Below are positions 1 through 8,363 of a stretch of 64,000 bases of DNA, piece after piece. Below the pieces are notes generated by a model. That model saw only the letters and a program-made list of their open reading frames with translations, was not told where the DNA came from and searched no databases. Position numbers and translations under genes: made by a program. The first letter of the stretch is position 1. Each line of letters opens with the position of its first letter. The DNA comes from Simiduia agarivorans SA1 = DSM 21679 (GTDB lineage: Bacteria > Pseudomonadota > Gammaproteobacteria > Pseudomonadales > Cellvibrionaceae), in NCBI RefSeq assembly GCF_000305785.2, contig NC_018868.3, positions 806,001-870,000 of the forward strand. Direction: 5' to 3'.

Positions 1-306
1 CGCCATCAGCCACTCATCTTCATAAAGAATGGCCTGCTCCAGCTTATCCGCTAACGCCGAGCCAATGGGCACCTGATCACCGGCTTGCGCCAACCGGATG
101 GGCGGCACCCGGACCAGGTCGCCCGCTGCCAACTTATATTCCGGCTTGACCCTGCCTTTATTGACCCTTACCTCTCCTTTACGTAAAAGGCGGTATAAAC
201 GGGACTTTGGCAGCCCTTTAAGCCTTGCCAGCAGGAAGTTATCCACCCGCTGCCCGGCAAAATCCGGCTCAACGGTAAAAAATTGTACCTGGTGAAAATC
301 CTGCAT
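1..306 (-). CDS. rluC: RluC, 23S rRNA pseudouridine synthase (N-terminal part, cut by window start)
   Basis: Only the first ~102 codons are present; the gene runs off the left edge. The N-terminus shows the S4-like RNA-binding module of the RluA/RluC family: a '[20 protein letters not shown]' stretch, then '[19 protein letters not shown]' and 'GDLVRVPP', closely following E. coli RluC. The catalytic HRLD motif lies outside the window. RluC modifies U955, U2504 and U2580 of 23S rRNA in E. coli. The gene is divergent from rne, the classical gammaproteobacterial arrangement. Two consecutive ATG codons (309 and 306) are possible starts; I prefer 306 because an AGGGG sequence sits at a better distance. 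Confidence 0.9.
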   Translation of the reverse strand, partial: MQDFHQVQFFTVEPDFAGQRVDNFLLARLKGLPKSRLYRLLRKGEVRVNKGRVKPEYKLAAGDLVRVPPIRLAQAGDQVPIGSALADKLEQAILYEDEWLMA

Positions 307-334
307 CATGCCCCTAACCCCATCTGAGGCCGCC

Positions 335-340
335 ATTCTA
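335..340 (-). promoter_or_regulatory. Candidate -10 box for rluC
   Basis: Read on the minus strand this is TAGAAT, about 30 bases upstream of the rluC start. No good -35 hexamer stands at the usual spacing, so the call is tentative. Confidence 0.3.
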
Positions 341-368
341 CCCGCTCGCAGCTTGTTTTTCTTTCTAA

Positions 369-397
369 TTGAAGGGCTTAGGGAAGCTTGCTATAGT
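369..397 (+). promoter_or_regulatory. Sigma70 promoter for rne
   Basis: TTGAAG (369-374) and TATAGT (392-397) are separated by exactly 17 bases. A start near 404 would give rne a leader of about 580 bases. Long rne leaders that mediate RNase E autoregulation are known in E. coli (about 360 bases). Confidence 0.6.
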
Positions 398-403
398 TCA
401 GCC

Positions 404-987
404 CGCTGGATGGGCTGGTTTCCGGGCATTGCGAGTTAGGCAAGCCTTGAGGAAATACCGCCAACCAGCCGGCAAGCCGCCGCCATCCCTGCGCGCCTGA
501 CCCCGAATGGGCAGCCGGCACGGACGCTCGGCAAGCCGATGTTACCCAATAAACGGAGAAGATTTGCCAGAGCAATTAGCCGGCAACCAACTCCACAGTG
601 ACAACGCGCGCGAACAGACGCGCTTTGTACTGGACTGAATGTTTAGAACTCACTCTCTGCCGCCAGGGATGATCGCTCACTCAGCATGCCGCAGCCAGTT
701 GCTGCCCCGTGATGAAAGCCCCCTGTGCCGCAGCGTCAGCAACCGAACTGACAAACCATGTCTGCCAAAAAGCAGACCAATAAAAGACCTGCCGGGTTAA
801 CTCGGTACAGGAAATGAGTTTTGAAGAGAGCCGCGACAGACAATCAGGCATGCATCACATCGCACAAGGCGCGATGGGCAGGCCTGCATCTGACTGTTGC
901 ACTCTTTGCGACAGCCATTCGCTGCGCAACATAAACACAGCCAGACACAGCAAAACTGCTCGCTGCGCCCTGTAAATTAGGCACAGC
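404..987 (+). promoter_or_regulatory. Long rne 5' leader (candidate autoregulatory UTR)
   Basis: There are roughly 580 bases between the predicted rne promoter and its ATG, with no convincing gene on either strand. In E. coli the structured rne 5' UTR is cleaved by RNase E and sets its own level. The equivalent function here is an inference from position and length; I did not fold the RNA. Confidence 0.4.
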
Positions 988-3801
988 ATGAAAAGAATGC
1001 TCATCAACGCAACTCAACCCGAAGAGTTGCGCGTCGCGCTCGTAGACGGCCAATGGCTGTACGATCTCGACATCGAAAACCGCAATCGCGAACAGAAAAA
1101 AGCCAATATCTACAAAGGAAAAATTACCCGGATCGAGCCCAGCCTCGAAGCGGCATTTGTGGACTATGGTGCTGAACGTCACGGTTTTTTACCCCTGAAG
1201 GAAATATCCCGTGAATACTTTGGCAAATCACCCAAAGAGCTCGACGGCCGCGCAAAGATCAAAGATCTGCTGAAAGAAGGCCAGGAAGTCATTGTCCAGG
1301 TCGACAAGGAAGAACGCGGCAACAAAGGCGCCGCACTCACTACCTTTATTAGTCTGGCCGGCCGCTATCTGGTATTGATGCCAAACAACCCGCGCGCCGG
1401 TGGCATCTCGCGCCGCATTGAAGGCGAAGAACGCGCTGAACTGCGCGATGCGATCAATGGTCTGAACGTGCCCCAGGGCATGGGCATCATCGTCCGCACG
1501 GCGGGCATCGGCCGTAGCTCCGAAGAATTGCAGTGGGACCTGGACTGGCTGGTTCAACTGTGGGGCAACCTGTCAGACGCTGCATCCGGCAATAAGGCAC
1601 CCGCCTTCCTGTTCCAGGAAAGTAATGTCATCATCCGCGCCATTCGCGACTACCTGCGTCAGGACGTGGGCGAAGTTATCGTGGATACACGCGAAGCCTA
1701 TGACCTGGTCAGCACTTTCATCAACCAGGTAATGCCCAACTATCACAGCAAAATCAAGCTGTATGAAGACGACATTCCGTTGTTCAACCGCTATCAGGTT
1801 GAAAGCCAGATCGAAACCGCGTTTGAGCGCGAAGTGAAACTGCCTTCGGGCGGCTCCATTGTGATTGACCCCACAGAAGCCCTGGTTTCTATCGACATCA
1901 ACTCCTCGCGCGCCACCAAAGGCGGCGACATCGAGGAAACCGCGCTGCAAACCAACCTGGAAGCAGCGACGGAAATCGCCCGTCAATTAAGGTTGCGCGA
2001 TATCGGTGGTCTGGCTGTTATCGACTTTATCGATATGCAAAATGCCAAGAACCAGCGCGAGGTGGAAAACCGCATTCGCGAAGCACTGGAAATGGATCGC
2101 GCCCGTGTCCAGGTGGGCCGCATTTCAAAATTTGGCCTGCTGGAAATGTCCCGCCAGCGCCTGCGCCCATCCCTGGAAGAAACAATGTCCAAGGTATGCC
2201 CGCGCTGCTCTGGCCAAGGCACGATCCGCTCCACCAAATCACTGGCGCTGTCAATTTTGCGCCTGGTGGAAGAAGAAGCGCAAAAAGAGCGCAGCGCAGA
2301 AATCCGCGCCATTGTTCCGGTCAATGTTGCCACCTACTTGCTGAACGAAAAACGCAAAACCATCAGCAAAATCGAAGCGCGCAACAACATTCGCGTAACT
2401 GTTGTGCCGAAATCGGAGTTGCAAACACCGCACTTCGAAGTCCAGCGTCTGCGCGATGACGACGAAGGCACGTTCGAGACCAGTTACAAGATCCATACCC
2501 CGGCGGAAAAAACCGAAACCGATAACGACATGCAACCGGCCAAGCCCCTGCCACAAGCAGCGGTACAATTGGTTGCGCCGTCTCAACCAGCACCGGCCCC
2601 GGCGCCTAAACCCGGCCTGATTGCCCAGTGGATTGCGGCCATCATCGCCCTGTTTACACCCAAGCCAAAACCCAAAAAGACCAAAGCCCGGGATAACGAC
2701 CGTCGTCGCCAGGGCCGTGGCCGCAACACCAACAATCGCCGTCGCGGTCGTAACAAAGGCGACCAAGAGACCGAAAACAAAAACGACAATAAAACCGACG
2801 CCAAGTCCGACAAGCCACGCAACAATCGCAACGACGATAGCGACGGCAATCAGGATGAACAGCGCGGTCGCCGTCGTCGTCGTCGCCGTCGTAACAACGA
2901 CAATGACAACGCAGAGAGCAACAATCAGGAGAGCAACAACCAGGAACAATCGGTCGCTGCCAACGAAAACGAAGCTGACGACAACAACGGCAACTCGGAA
3001 GACAAGCCGCAGCGTCGCCCCAGCTCCCGTCGTGGACGCAATCAGGAGCGCCGTCGTGGCCGCCGCTCGGATCAGGTGGAGCAATTTGAGCAGCAATCCG
3101 ATGATGAAATTTCGTCGGAGTCTACCGCCAGCACCGAGTCGCCTGTAAGAGAAACGCAGGAGAATAGCGAGCCACAGGAAAATCGCCGCCGCAATCGTCG
3201 AACGCCTAAACAGGAAAAACCTGACAACGGCGAAAGCAACGACACGGCAGAGCCGAAATCTGAAACCGCATCAACAGAAGAACGCAAGCCTGAACCGGCA
3301 ACCCGCGAAGTATCACCTGAAGCGGAAGTAGTGCAGACTACGCCAGCAGAGCCGGTCGCCGCGATCGACGCAGCAGAGACCGAACCTGCCGCCAAGGCCC
3401 CTCTTACCGGGGAAGCTGAAGCAAAAGAAGTGATCGAAACACAGCCGCAGGCAACGCAAACCGCCGCTGCTACCGAACCGGACACTCAGCAATCCGCCGA
3501 GCAAACCGACGGTGACGCCAGGGTGGAATCTGCAGATGACAACACTGTCGTCCAACAGGACGAGGTTGACGCAGCAGAGACTGTTGAAGCAACCCCGGAA
3601 GCGCAACCTGCAAGTTATAGCCGTGCAACTAATGATCCGCGCGCTAACCCAAAACCGGTAAGCAGCGTGCAGATCACCACCGAGACACGCCCCAAATCCG
3701 GTGCCCGACCGCTCAACACGGCGCTGCCTGCTGCAGTTGAACGCACACCACGCGACTTGAGCCGCCCGGCCAACGATCCGCGTAACAAACGCCAGGCTTA
3801 A
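988..3801 (+). CDS. rne: Ribonuclease E
   Basis: Endoribonuclease that starts mRNA decay and processes rRNA and tRNA; scaffold of the degradosome at the inner membrane. The 937-residue product begins [10 protein letters not shown] and carries the S1 domain (~residues 35-120), the DNase I-like catalytic region with '[11 protein letters not shown]', and the zinc-link motif CPRCSGQG that bridges subunits. After the catalytic half, an amphipathic stretch '[14 protein letters not shown]' (~543-556) fits the membrane-targeting helix. It is followed by Arg-rich RNA-binding blocks and a long acidic, disordered tail. Two NDPR motifs occur at 882-885 and at 929-932, near the very C-terminus; such short linear motifs are described in Pseudomonas RNase E tails. 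It is shorter than E. coli RNase E (1061 residues), all of the difference being in the tail. Confidence 0.97.
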   Translation: MKRMLINATQPEELRVALVDGQWLYDLDIENRNREQKKANIYKGKITRIEPSLEAAFVDYGAERHGFLPLKEISREYFGKSPKELDGRAKIKDLLKEGQEVIVQVDKEERGNKGAALTTFISLAGRYLVLMPNNPRAGGISRRIEGEERAELRDAINGLNVPQGMGIIVRTAGIGRSSEELQWDLDWLVQLWGNLSDAASGNKAPAFLFQESNVIIRAIRDYLRQDVGEVIVDTREAYDLVSTFINQVMPNYHSKIKLYEDDIPLFNRYQVESQIETAFEREVKLPSGGSIVIDPTEALVSIDINSSRATKGGDIEETALQTNLEAATEIARQLRLRDIGGLAVIDFIDMQNAKNQREVENRIREALEMDRARVQVGRISKFGLLEMSRQRLRPSLEETMSKVCPRCSGQGTIRSTKSLALSILRLVEEEAQKERSAEIRAIVPVNVATYLLNEKRKTISKIEARNNIRVTVVPKSELQTPHFEVQRLRDDDEGTFETSYKIHTPAEKTETDNDMQPAKPLPQAAVQLVAPSQPAPAPAPKPGLIAQWIAAIIALFTPKPKPKKTKARDNDRRRQGRGRNTNNRRRGRNKGDQETENKNDNKTDAKSDKPRNNRNDDSDGNQDEQRGRRRRRRRRNNDNDNAESNNQESNNQEQSVAANENEADDNNGNSEDKPQRRPSSRRGRNQERRRGRRSDQVEQFEQQSDDEISSESTASTESPVRETQENSEPQENRRRNRRTPKQEKPDNGESNDTAEPKSETASTEERKPEPATREVSPEAEVVQTTPAEPVAAIDAAETEPAAKAPLTGEAEAKEVIETQPQATQTAAATEPDTQQSAEQTDGDARVESADDNTVVQQDEVDAAETVEATPEAQPASYSRATNDPRANPKPVSSVQITTETRPKSGARPLNTALPAAVERTPRDLSRPANDPRNKRQA

Positions 3802-3817
3802 AACACCTGACTTGCTG

Positions 3818-3847
3818 AAAAGACCGGCCTTGAGCCGGTCTTTTTTT
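3818..3847 (+). terminator. Intrinsic terminator of rne
   Basis: A perfect stem GACCGGC/GCCGGTC (3822-3828 and 3834-3840) with a five-base loop is flanked by A's upstream and a run of seven T's downstream, 20-45 bases after the rne stop. Confidence 0.9.
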
Positions 3848-4006
3848 GTTTGCTCAAACACTACATTCATAACCCGGTATGGGCCGACGGATGAGCCAGC
3901 CAGCGGATTCAAGGCACCGCGCTGCGCTTTTTTCAGCCATACAGCGCGACGATTGATCAGTCTGCGAGTAAAGGGATTTTTTTCATAAAAAATAAATACT
4001 TACCGC

Positions 4007-4034
4007 TTGCCAACTGGCCGGCGGCCTGTATAAT
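4007..4034 (+). promoter_or_regulatory. Promoter of tRNA-Ser
   Basis: TTGCCA (4007-4012), a 16-base spacer and a consensus TATAAT (4029-4034), ending 13 bases before the mature tRNA 5' end. The GC-rich stretch after the -10 box resembles a stringent discriminator. Confidence 0.7.
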
Positions 4035-4047
4035 CTGCGCCTGCTAC

Positions 4048-4135
4048 GGAAGGGTGGCAGAGTGGTCGAATGCACCGGTCTTGAAAACCGGCGATGTGCG
4101 AGCATCCGTGGGTTCAAATCCCACCCCTTCCGCCA
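4048..4135 (+). tRNA. tRNA-Ser(TGA)
   Basis: Acceptor stem GGAAGGG (4048-4054) pairs with CCCTTCC (4125-4131), followed by a G discriminator and encoded CCA. The anticodon arm CCGGT-CTTGAAA-ACCGG puts TGA in positions 34-36. The long variable arm between the anticodon and T arms is typical of class II tRNA-Ser. The T loop reads GGTTCAAATCC. Confidence 0.97.
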
Positions 4136-4284
4136 CTTCCCCCCCCTCGTATTACCAACCACCCCATTGATGCTTTTGGCTTGAAATTCAGCCGCTTAGC
4201 CCCAATTTACTCGCTAAATACCTTGCAAACGCCTGCGGCCTTTGTAAGATTGTGCTCATCAACTTGCCTTTCACGGAGATGACC

Positions 4285-4947
4285 ATGCAAGAGCTTTACA
4301 ACCAAACTGCGACGGCAGAAGCCCAGAGTGCAGAAGTCAGCAAAGTCCTGCGCAACACCTACATGTTGCTGGGTATGACCTTTGCTTTCAGCGCATTGAT
4401 GGCCGTTGTGGCAATCGCACTGAGCGTGCCCTACCTGGGCTTGTGGATGTTGCTGCCCTATATTGCCTTTCTCTGGTTGACCGAGAAAAACAAGAACAGC
4501 GCGATGGGTCTCGTTTGGGTCTTCGCATTGACCGGCTGGCTGGGCTTTACCGCGGGCCCCATCGTGGGCATGGTATCCGCTACCGCGGGCATTCAACCTG
4601 TGCTGATGGCACTGGGCGGCACCGCGCTGATTTTCTTCGGTCTGTCCGGCTATGTACTGACCACCCGTAAAGACCTGTCCTTCATGGGCGGCTTCCTGAT
4701 GGTGGGCTTACTGGTAGCGTTTGTGGCCGGTATCGCCAATGTGTTCCTGAATATCTCCGGCATGCACCTGGCTGTTTCTGCCATGTTCCTGCTACTGTCT
4801 TCCGGTGTTATTGCCTGGTACACCAGCGTAATCATTCATGGTGGCGAAACCAACTACATCTCCGCCACCGTGACCCTGTTCGTGGCGCTGTACAATATTT
4901 TCATGAGCTTGCTGAGCCTGATCATGAGCTTCGGCGGTGATGACTAA
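4285..4947 (+). CDS. yccA: YccA, Bax inhibitor-1 family inner-membrane protein
   Basis: 220 residues with about seven hydrophobic segments, matching E. coli YccA (219 residues) in size and in the N-terminal 'KVLRNTYMLLGMTFAFSAL' region. YccA binds and modulates the FtsH protease in E. coli; the same role here follows from family membership. ATG 4285 is chosen because CGGAG (4274-4278) sits at good spacing. An earlier in-frame GTG at 4252 lacks a ribosome binding site and would add an unconserved extension. It is monocistronic, between tRNA-Ser and a strong terminator. Confidence 0.93.
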   Translation: MQELYNQTATAEAQSAEVSKVLRNTYMLLGMTFAFSALMAVVAIALSVPYLGLWMLLPYIAFLWLTEKNKNSAMGLVWVFALTGWLGFTAGPIVGMVSATAGIQPVLMALGGTALIFFGLSGYVLTTRKDLSFMGGFLMVGLLVAFVAGIANVFLNISGMHLAVSAMFLLLSSGVIAWYTSVIIHGGETNYISATVTLFVALYNIFMSLLSLIMSFGGDD

Positions 4948-4964
4948 CCCCCGCCGTTGATGAT

Positions 4965-4991
4965 AAAAAGCCCCTGACGGGGCTTTTTTTA
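4965..4991 (+). terminator. Intrinsic terminator of yccA
   Basis: Stem AGCCCC/GGGGCT (4969-4974, 4979-4984) with a TGAC tetraloop, A's before and seven T's after. It ends only 15 bases before tusD. Confidence 0.9.
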
Positions 4992-5005
4992 TTTACACTG
5001 CAACT

Positions 5006-5392
5006 ATGAAATACGCTCTGCTCATCAACGCATCACCATTCGGCCCGGGTCAACGCGCTGCGCTGGCTTTTGCACAAGCACTGCACCGCCGTGGACACAG
5101 CCTGACCCGCGTGTTTTTCTACGGCGAAGGCGTGCTGACTGCCAATCGGTTGCAACAACCGCCGCAGGGCGAAGTGCAGACATACCGCCAGTGGCAGGCG
5201 CTCGCCACCACAACCGGCTGCGAACTCGTCGTCTGCATTGCCGCCGCACTCCGGCGCGGCATTGTGGATCAACGCGAGGCCGAGCGCTACGAGCTGAGCG
5301 AACATAATCTGGCCGAAGGCTTCACATTGAGTGGGCTGGGCCAGCTGGTCGAGGCCGGTGTAGAAAACGACCGGCTGATCACCTTTGGTTAA
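5006..5392 (+). CDS. tusD: TusD, sulfurtransferase subunit of TusBCD
   Basis: 128 residues of the DsrE family. Receives persulfide sulfur from TusA and passes it through TusE to MnmA for 2-thiouridine at tRNA wobble position 34. The start MKYALLINASPFG and the catalytic cysteine (Cys77, in 'ELVVCIAAALRRG', equivalent to E. coli Cys78) are present. It is the first gene of tusDCBE. No Shine-Dalgarno sequence precedes the ATG, and the yccA terminator ends 15 bases upstream. A TACACT at 4994-4999 lies exactly six bases before the ATG, so a leaderless transcript is possible, though the -35 region is poor. Confidence 0.95.
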   Translation: MKYALLINASPFGPGQRAALAFAQALHRRGHSLTRVFFYGEGVLTANRLQQPPQGEVQTYRQWQALATTTGCELVVCIAAALRRGIVDQREAERYELSEHNLAEGFTLSGLGQLVEAGVENDRLITFG

Positions 5393-5396
5393 CACC

Positions 5397-5744
5397 ATGC
5401 AGAAACCCTGGCTGTTTATTTTTACCCACTCCCCGTTTGACGGCCGCCAGGCTAAAGAAGGGCTGGACGTGTTGCTCGCCACCGCGGCCTTTGATCAGCC
5501 CATTCAACTGGTGTTCTGGGGTAACGGGGTCTACCAGTTACACAAGCACAACCAGCCGGAACAATTTGGTCTGGCACCCGTGAACAAGCAATTGGCCGCG
5601 CTACCCATGTACGGAGTAGACGAGATTTACGTGGATAACAGCAAACACCCTGTAGCAGAAAGTACGTTACCGGACGCCAGAGCCCTGGACAAAGACGGGC
5701 TCCAGGCGTTGATTCAATCCGCCCTGCAAGTATTGGTATTCTGA
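5397..5744 (+). CDS. tusC: TusC, sulfurtransferase subunit
   Basis: 115 residues, DsrE/DsrF-like fold; 'MQKPWLFIFTHSPFDGR' followed by 'AKEGLDVLLATAAF' aligns with E. coli TusC ('GREGLDALLATSAL'). It is the structural partner of TusD and TusB in the heterohexamer. ATG 5397 lies four bases after the tusD stop. An in-frame TTG at 5385 would overlap tusD and adds unconserved residues, so I reject it. Confidence 0.92.
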   Translation: MQKPWLFIFTHSPFDGRQAKEGLDVLLATAAFDQPIQLVFWGNGVYQLHKHNQPEQFGLAPVNKQLAALPMYGVDEIYVDNSKHPVAESTLPDARALDKDGLQALIQSALQVLVF

Positions 5745-5745
5745 C

Positions 5746-6018
5746 ATGAGCCGGTTACACCTTCTCAGCCGCCCCCTGCCAGAGGCCTGCGCTCAAAACT
5801 GCCTCGATGCGTGCGCAACGGGCGACAGCGTTTTACTGCTGGGGCAGGCACTGCTGTCAGACGCCTTACCACTGCCCGCGGGTGTCAATGTTTACGCCCG
5901 CCAGGAGGAGCTTGACGCTTTCGATCCGGCACTGATTAAAACGGCCTGTGAGGCGGTCACCGACGACGTTTTTGTGGCGCTCACTGAAACTCACCAAAGT
6001 GTTGTGAGCTGGTACTGA
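5746..6018 (+). CDS. tusB: TusB, sulfurtransferase subunit
   Basis: 90 residues, DsrH family, starting MSRLHLLSRPL. TusB is normally a small, poorly conserved member of the TusBCD hexamer, and this protein has the expected size and position. Its ATG starts two bases after the tusC stop and its TGA overlaps the tusE ATG, so translation is probably coupled. Confidence 0.88.
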   Translation: MSRLHLLSRPLPEACAQNCLDACATGDSVLLLGQALLSDALPLPAGVNVYARQEELDAFDPALIKTACEAVTDDVFVALTETHQSVVSWY

Positions 6019-6332
6019 TGCAACCCGCCGCACTGGATAAAGACGGTTTTTTGCGCAATCTGTCGGATTGGGATGAGGCCGTGGCACAACAACTTGCCAC
6101 CTCTGAAAGCATCGAGCTATCCGCCGCCCACTGGGAAATCATCCATTGCCTGCGGAAATTCTATGCTGAATTTGAATTATCTCCCGCAATGCGCCCACTG
6201 GTGAAATACGTGGCACAGGAACTGGGCCCTGAAAAAGGCAACAGCATTTACCTCATGCGTTTATTTCCGGGCAGCCCTGCCAAGATCGCGGCCCGCATTG
6301 CCGGCCTGCCCCGGCCAGAAAACTGCCTCTGA
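6018..6332 (+). CDS. tusE: TusE, DsrC-like sulfur carrier
   Basis: 104 residues of the DsrC/TusE family. Characteristic 'DKDGFLRNLSDWDEAVA', 'LSAAHWEIIHCLRKFY' and 'GPEKGNSIYLMRLFPGSPAK' blocks are present, and the sulfur-carrying cysteine is the penultimate residue (Cys103 of 104), as in E. coli TusE. It takes sulfur from TusBCD and interacts with MnmA. The ATG overlaps the tusB stop by one base (TGATG). The operon ends here, converging on yjbQ. Confidence 0.95.
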   Translation: MQPAALDKDGFLRNLSDWDEAVAQQLATSESIELSAAHWEIIHCLRKFYAEFELSPAMRPLVKYVAQELGPEKGNSIYLMRLFPGSPAKIAARIAGLPRPENCL

Positions 6333-6351
6333 TCACTCCCTTGCAGTCGAC

Positions 6352-6759
6352 TTAGCCACCTATATGAATCAGCACTTCACGCTGCTGGCGGCCGTGACGA
6401 TGCTCCCACAAATAAACCCCCTGCCAACTGCCCAACGCCAGCTGCCCATCAACAATCGGAATCCCGATCGATACGGCCGTCAGCATTGCTTTAATGTGCG
6501 CCGGCATGTCGTCCGGCCCCTCGAGGGTATGGGTATAGAGTGGATCGTTTTCCGGTACCAACCGGTTTAACCAGGCCTCCAGATCACGCTGCGCGCTGGG
6601 GTCGTAGTTTTCCTGTATAAGCAAGCTGGCGGACGTGTGGCGAATGTAAAGGGTACACAGGCCCTGATCTGGCAAGCGGCCAGACAGCGCAGACCGGAGA
6701 TTGCGGGTGATACTGTGTAAGCCCTGACCGGGGGTGGTGACGGACAGGCGTTCAATCAT
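6352..6759 (-). CDS. yjbQ: YjbQ family (UPF0047) protein
   Basis: 135 residues, the usual length. Diagnostic motifs: 'LYIRHTSASLLIQEN', 'EGPDDMPAHIKAML' and 'LALGSWQGVYLWEHRH'. E. coli YjbQ has weak thiamine-phosphate synthase activity in vitro, but the physiological role of the family is unsettled. It converges with tusE across a 19-base gap and diverges from trmA. Confidence 0.9.
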   Translation of the reverse strand: MIERLSVTTPGQGLHSITRNLRSALSGRLPDQGLCTLYIRHTSASLLIQENYDPSAQRDLEAWLNRLVPENDPLYTHTLEGPDDMPAHIKAMLTAVSIGIPIVDGQLALGSWQGVYLWEHRHGRQQREVLIHIGG

Positions 6760-6781
6760 CGGATCATTCCTCCACTTGAGC

Positions 6782-6790
6782 TGCTATAAT
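6782..6790 (+). promoter_or_regulatory. Extended -10 promoter of trmA
   Basis: TGCTATAAT is an extended -10 element (TGn plus TATAAT). The -35 region is not recognisable, as is common for extended -10 promoters. A start near 6797 gives a leader of about 36 bases. Confidence 0.55.
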
Positions 6791-6832
6791 CGCGCCCACT
6801 ATTTATCAGTTCAGCGCAGTATATAAAACAGC

Positions 6833-7924
6833 ATGGCAGTCCACCTAGTCTCCCCCGAACACTACGACGATCAACTGGCCGACAAAGTCGCTACCATCGA
6901 GCGCGCGTTCGCGCCACTGGACATACCGGCCATCGAGGTTTTTGACTCCCCCAAATCGCACTATCGTCTGCGGGCAGAATTTAAAATATGGCAGGAAGAC
7001 GGCAGGGCTCACTATGCCATGTATGAAAAAGGCGAATACAAAAAGCCGTATATCATCGACGGCTTCCCCGTGGGTGCTGAACGGATCAATCAACTGATGC
7101 CCCGCCTGCTGGCTGAAATCAATGCCAATGAAACGCTGCGTAAAAAGCTGTTCAGCGCCGAATTTCTGACCACTTTAAGCGGCGACGCACTCATCACCCT
7201 GCTCTACCACAAGCCCCTCGACGAACAATGGGAGCAAGCTGCCCGCGTCCTCAGAACCAGCCTGGGCGTGGATCTGATTGGCCGGTCAAGAAAGCAAAAA
7301 ATTACCCTTGAGCGTGATTACGTCAACGAAACGCTGAGCGTCGACGGCAAGCCTTTTCATTACAAGCAAATCGAAGGCGGTTTCACTCAACCAAACGGGG
7401 CTGTCTGCGAAAAAATGTTGGCTTGGGCCGTGGCCGCCAGCAAAGGTTGTTCCGGCGACCTGTTAGAGCTCTATTGCGGCAACGGCAATTTCACCTTGCC
7501 ACTGGCCCAAAACTTCGATCGGGTACTCGCCACAGAAATCTCCAAAACCTCTGTTGAAGCAGCATTACACAACGCGGAACTGAACCGGATTGAAAACGTT
7601 GCCATCGCCAGAATGTCGAGTGAAGAATTCACTCAGGCTATGGACAAAGTCCGTCCGTTCCGCCGCCTGGCCCACATTGACCTGGATAGCTATCACTTTT
7701 CAACCCTGTTTGTGGACCCTCCCCGGGCGGGCCTGGACCCGGATACGCTGGCCTTGGCCCAACGCTTCGAACGGATTATCTATATTTCCTGCAATCCACA
7801 CACGTTACTCGACAACCTGCAGGGGTTATCAAACTCTCACAAGGTTGACCGCTTTGCGGTATTTGACCAATTCCCCTATACAGACCATTTAGAGTGCGGC
7901 GCCATCCTCAGCCGTCGGGATTAA
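6833..7924 (+). CDS. trmA: TrmA, tRNA (uracil-54-C5)-methyltransferase
   Basis: SAM-dependent enzyme that makes ribothymidine in the T loop of tRNA. At 363 residues it is the TrmA size (E. coli 366) and lacks the N-terminal TRAM domain of RlmC/RlmD. The SAM motif 'LLELYCGNGNFTLPLA', motif 'FVDPPRAGLD', nucleophile Cys320 in 'ISCNP' and general base Glu354 in 'LECGA' are all present. Its last 17 bases overlap tail-to-tail with the DUF2489 gene on the other strand. Confidence 0.97.
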   Translation: MAVHLVSPEHYDDQLADKVATIERAFAPLDIPAIEVFDSPKSHYRLRAEFKIWQEDGRAHYAMYEKGEYKKPYIIDGFPVGAERINQLMPRLLAEINANETLRKKLFSAEFLTTLSGDALITLLYHKPLDEQWEQAARVLRTSLGVDLIGRSRKQKITLERDYVNETLSVDGKPFHYKQIEGGFTQPNGAVCEKMLAWAVAASKGCSGDLLELYCGNGNFTLPLAQNFDRVLATEISKTSVEAALHNAELNRIENVAIARMSSEEFTQAMDKVRPFRRLAHIDLDSYHFSTLFVDPPRAGLDPDTLALAQRFERIIYISCNPHTLLDNLQGLSNSHKVDRFAVFDQFPYTDHLECGAILSRRD

Positions 7925-8363
7925 ACTGCACCAGCTCGCGGGCGGACGCCACCACGAAATCGCGGTACTTTTCTTCCGACTGCAGACGCTCCGCTTCGTA
8001 ACGGCGCCGGTCCTTAGCCGCCAGATCTTTCCACGCCTGTAATCGCGGGATGTGCAAGGTTTCGTCCGCCAGCTGATAGAGACCTGCGAATTGCTGCCGG
8101 CCTTGCGACCCATACCCGAGCACATCCATGAGAGCAGTAATGCGGATAGCCGCTTCGGTGAGCGTCAACTGATCATCCACCACACCCTGTGCCAGAATGC
8201 GTATGGAACTGATGCGCTTGGCGCGTTCATCGGTCATCAAGGCTTCAAATTCAGCCAGTTTTTCTTGCTGACGTTGTTGTTGTGTGCGCACTGCCAGCAG
8301 CAAATAGACGGCATAAACCCCTAAACCAAGCACGATACCCGCGCCCACAATGACCCAAATCAC
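7908..8363 (-). CDS. DUF2489 membrane-anchored protein
   Basis: 151 residues: one N-terminal membrane segment (residues 2-24), then a helical region containing 'SIRILAQGVVDDQLTLTEAAIRITALMD', typical of DUF2489. The function is unknown. The start is GTG 8363, overlapping the rmuC TGA (GTGA), with GAGG seven bases upstream. It is therefore the second gene of an rmuC operon, and its 3' end overlaps trmA by 17 bases. Confidence 0.8.
   Translation of the reverse strand: MIWVIVGAGIVLGLGVYAVYLLLAVRTQQQRQQEKLAEFEALMTDERAKRISSIRILAQGVVDDQLTLTEAAIRITALMDVLGYGSQGRQQFAGLYQLADETLHIPRLQAWKDLAAKDRRRYEAERLQSEEKYRDFVVASARELVQFNPDG

Noticed and set aside
844..1182. Minus-strand 112-residue frame overlapping the rne start
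   Set aside because: It lies antisense to the leader and the conserved S1 domain of rne and has no family features.
2251..3096. Minus-strand 281-residue hydrophobic frame inside rne
   Set aside because: It is the complement of the Arg- and Asn-rich tail of RNase E; it lacks a ribosome binding site and lies wholly within a certain gene.
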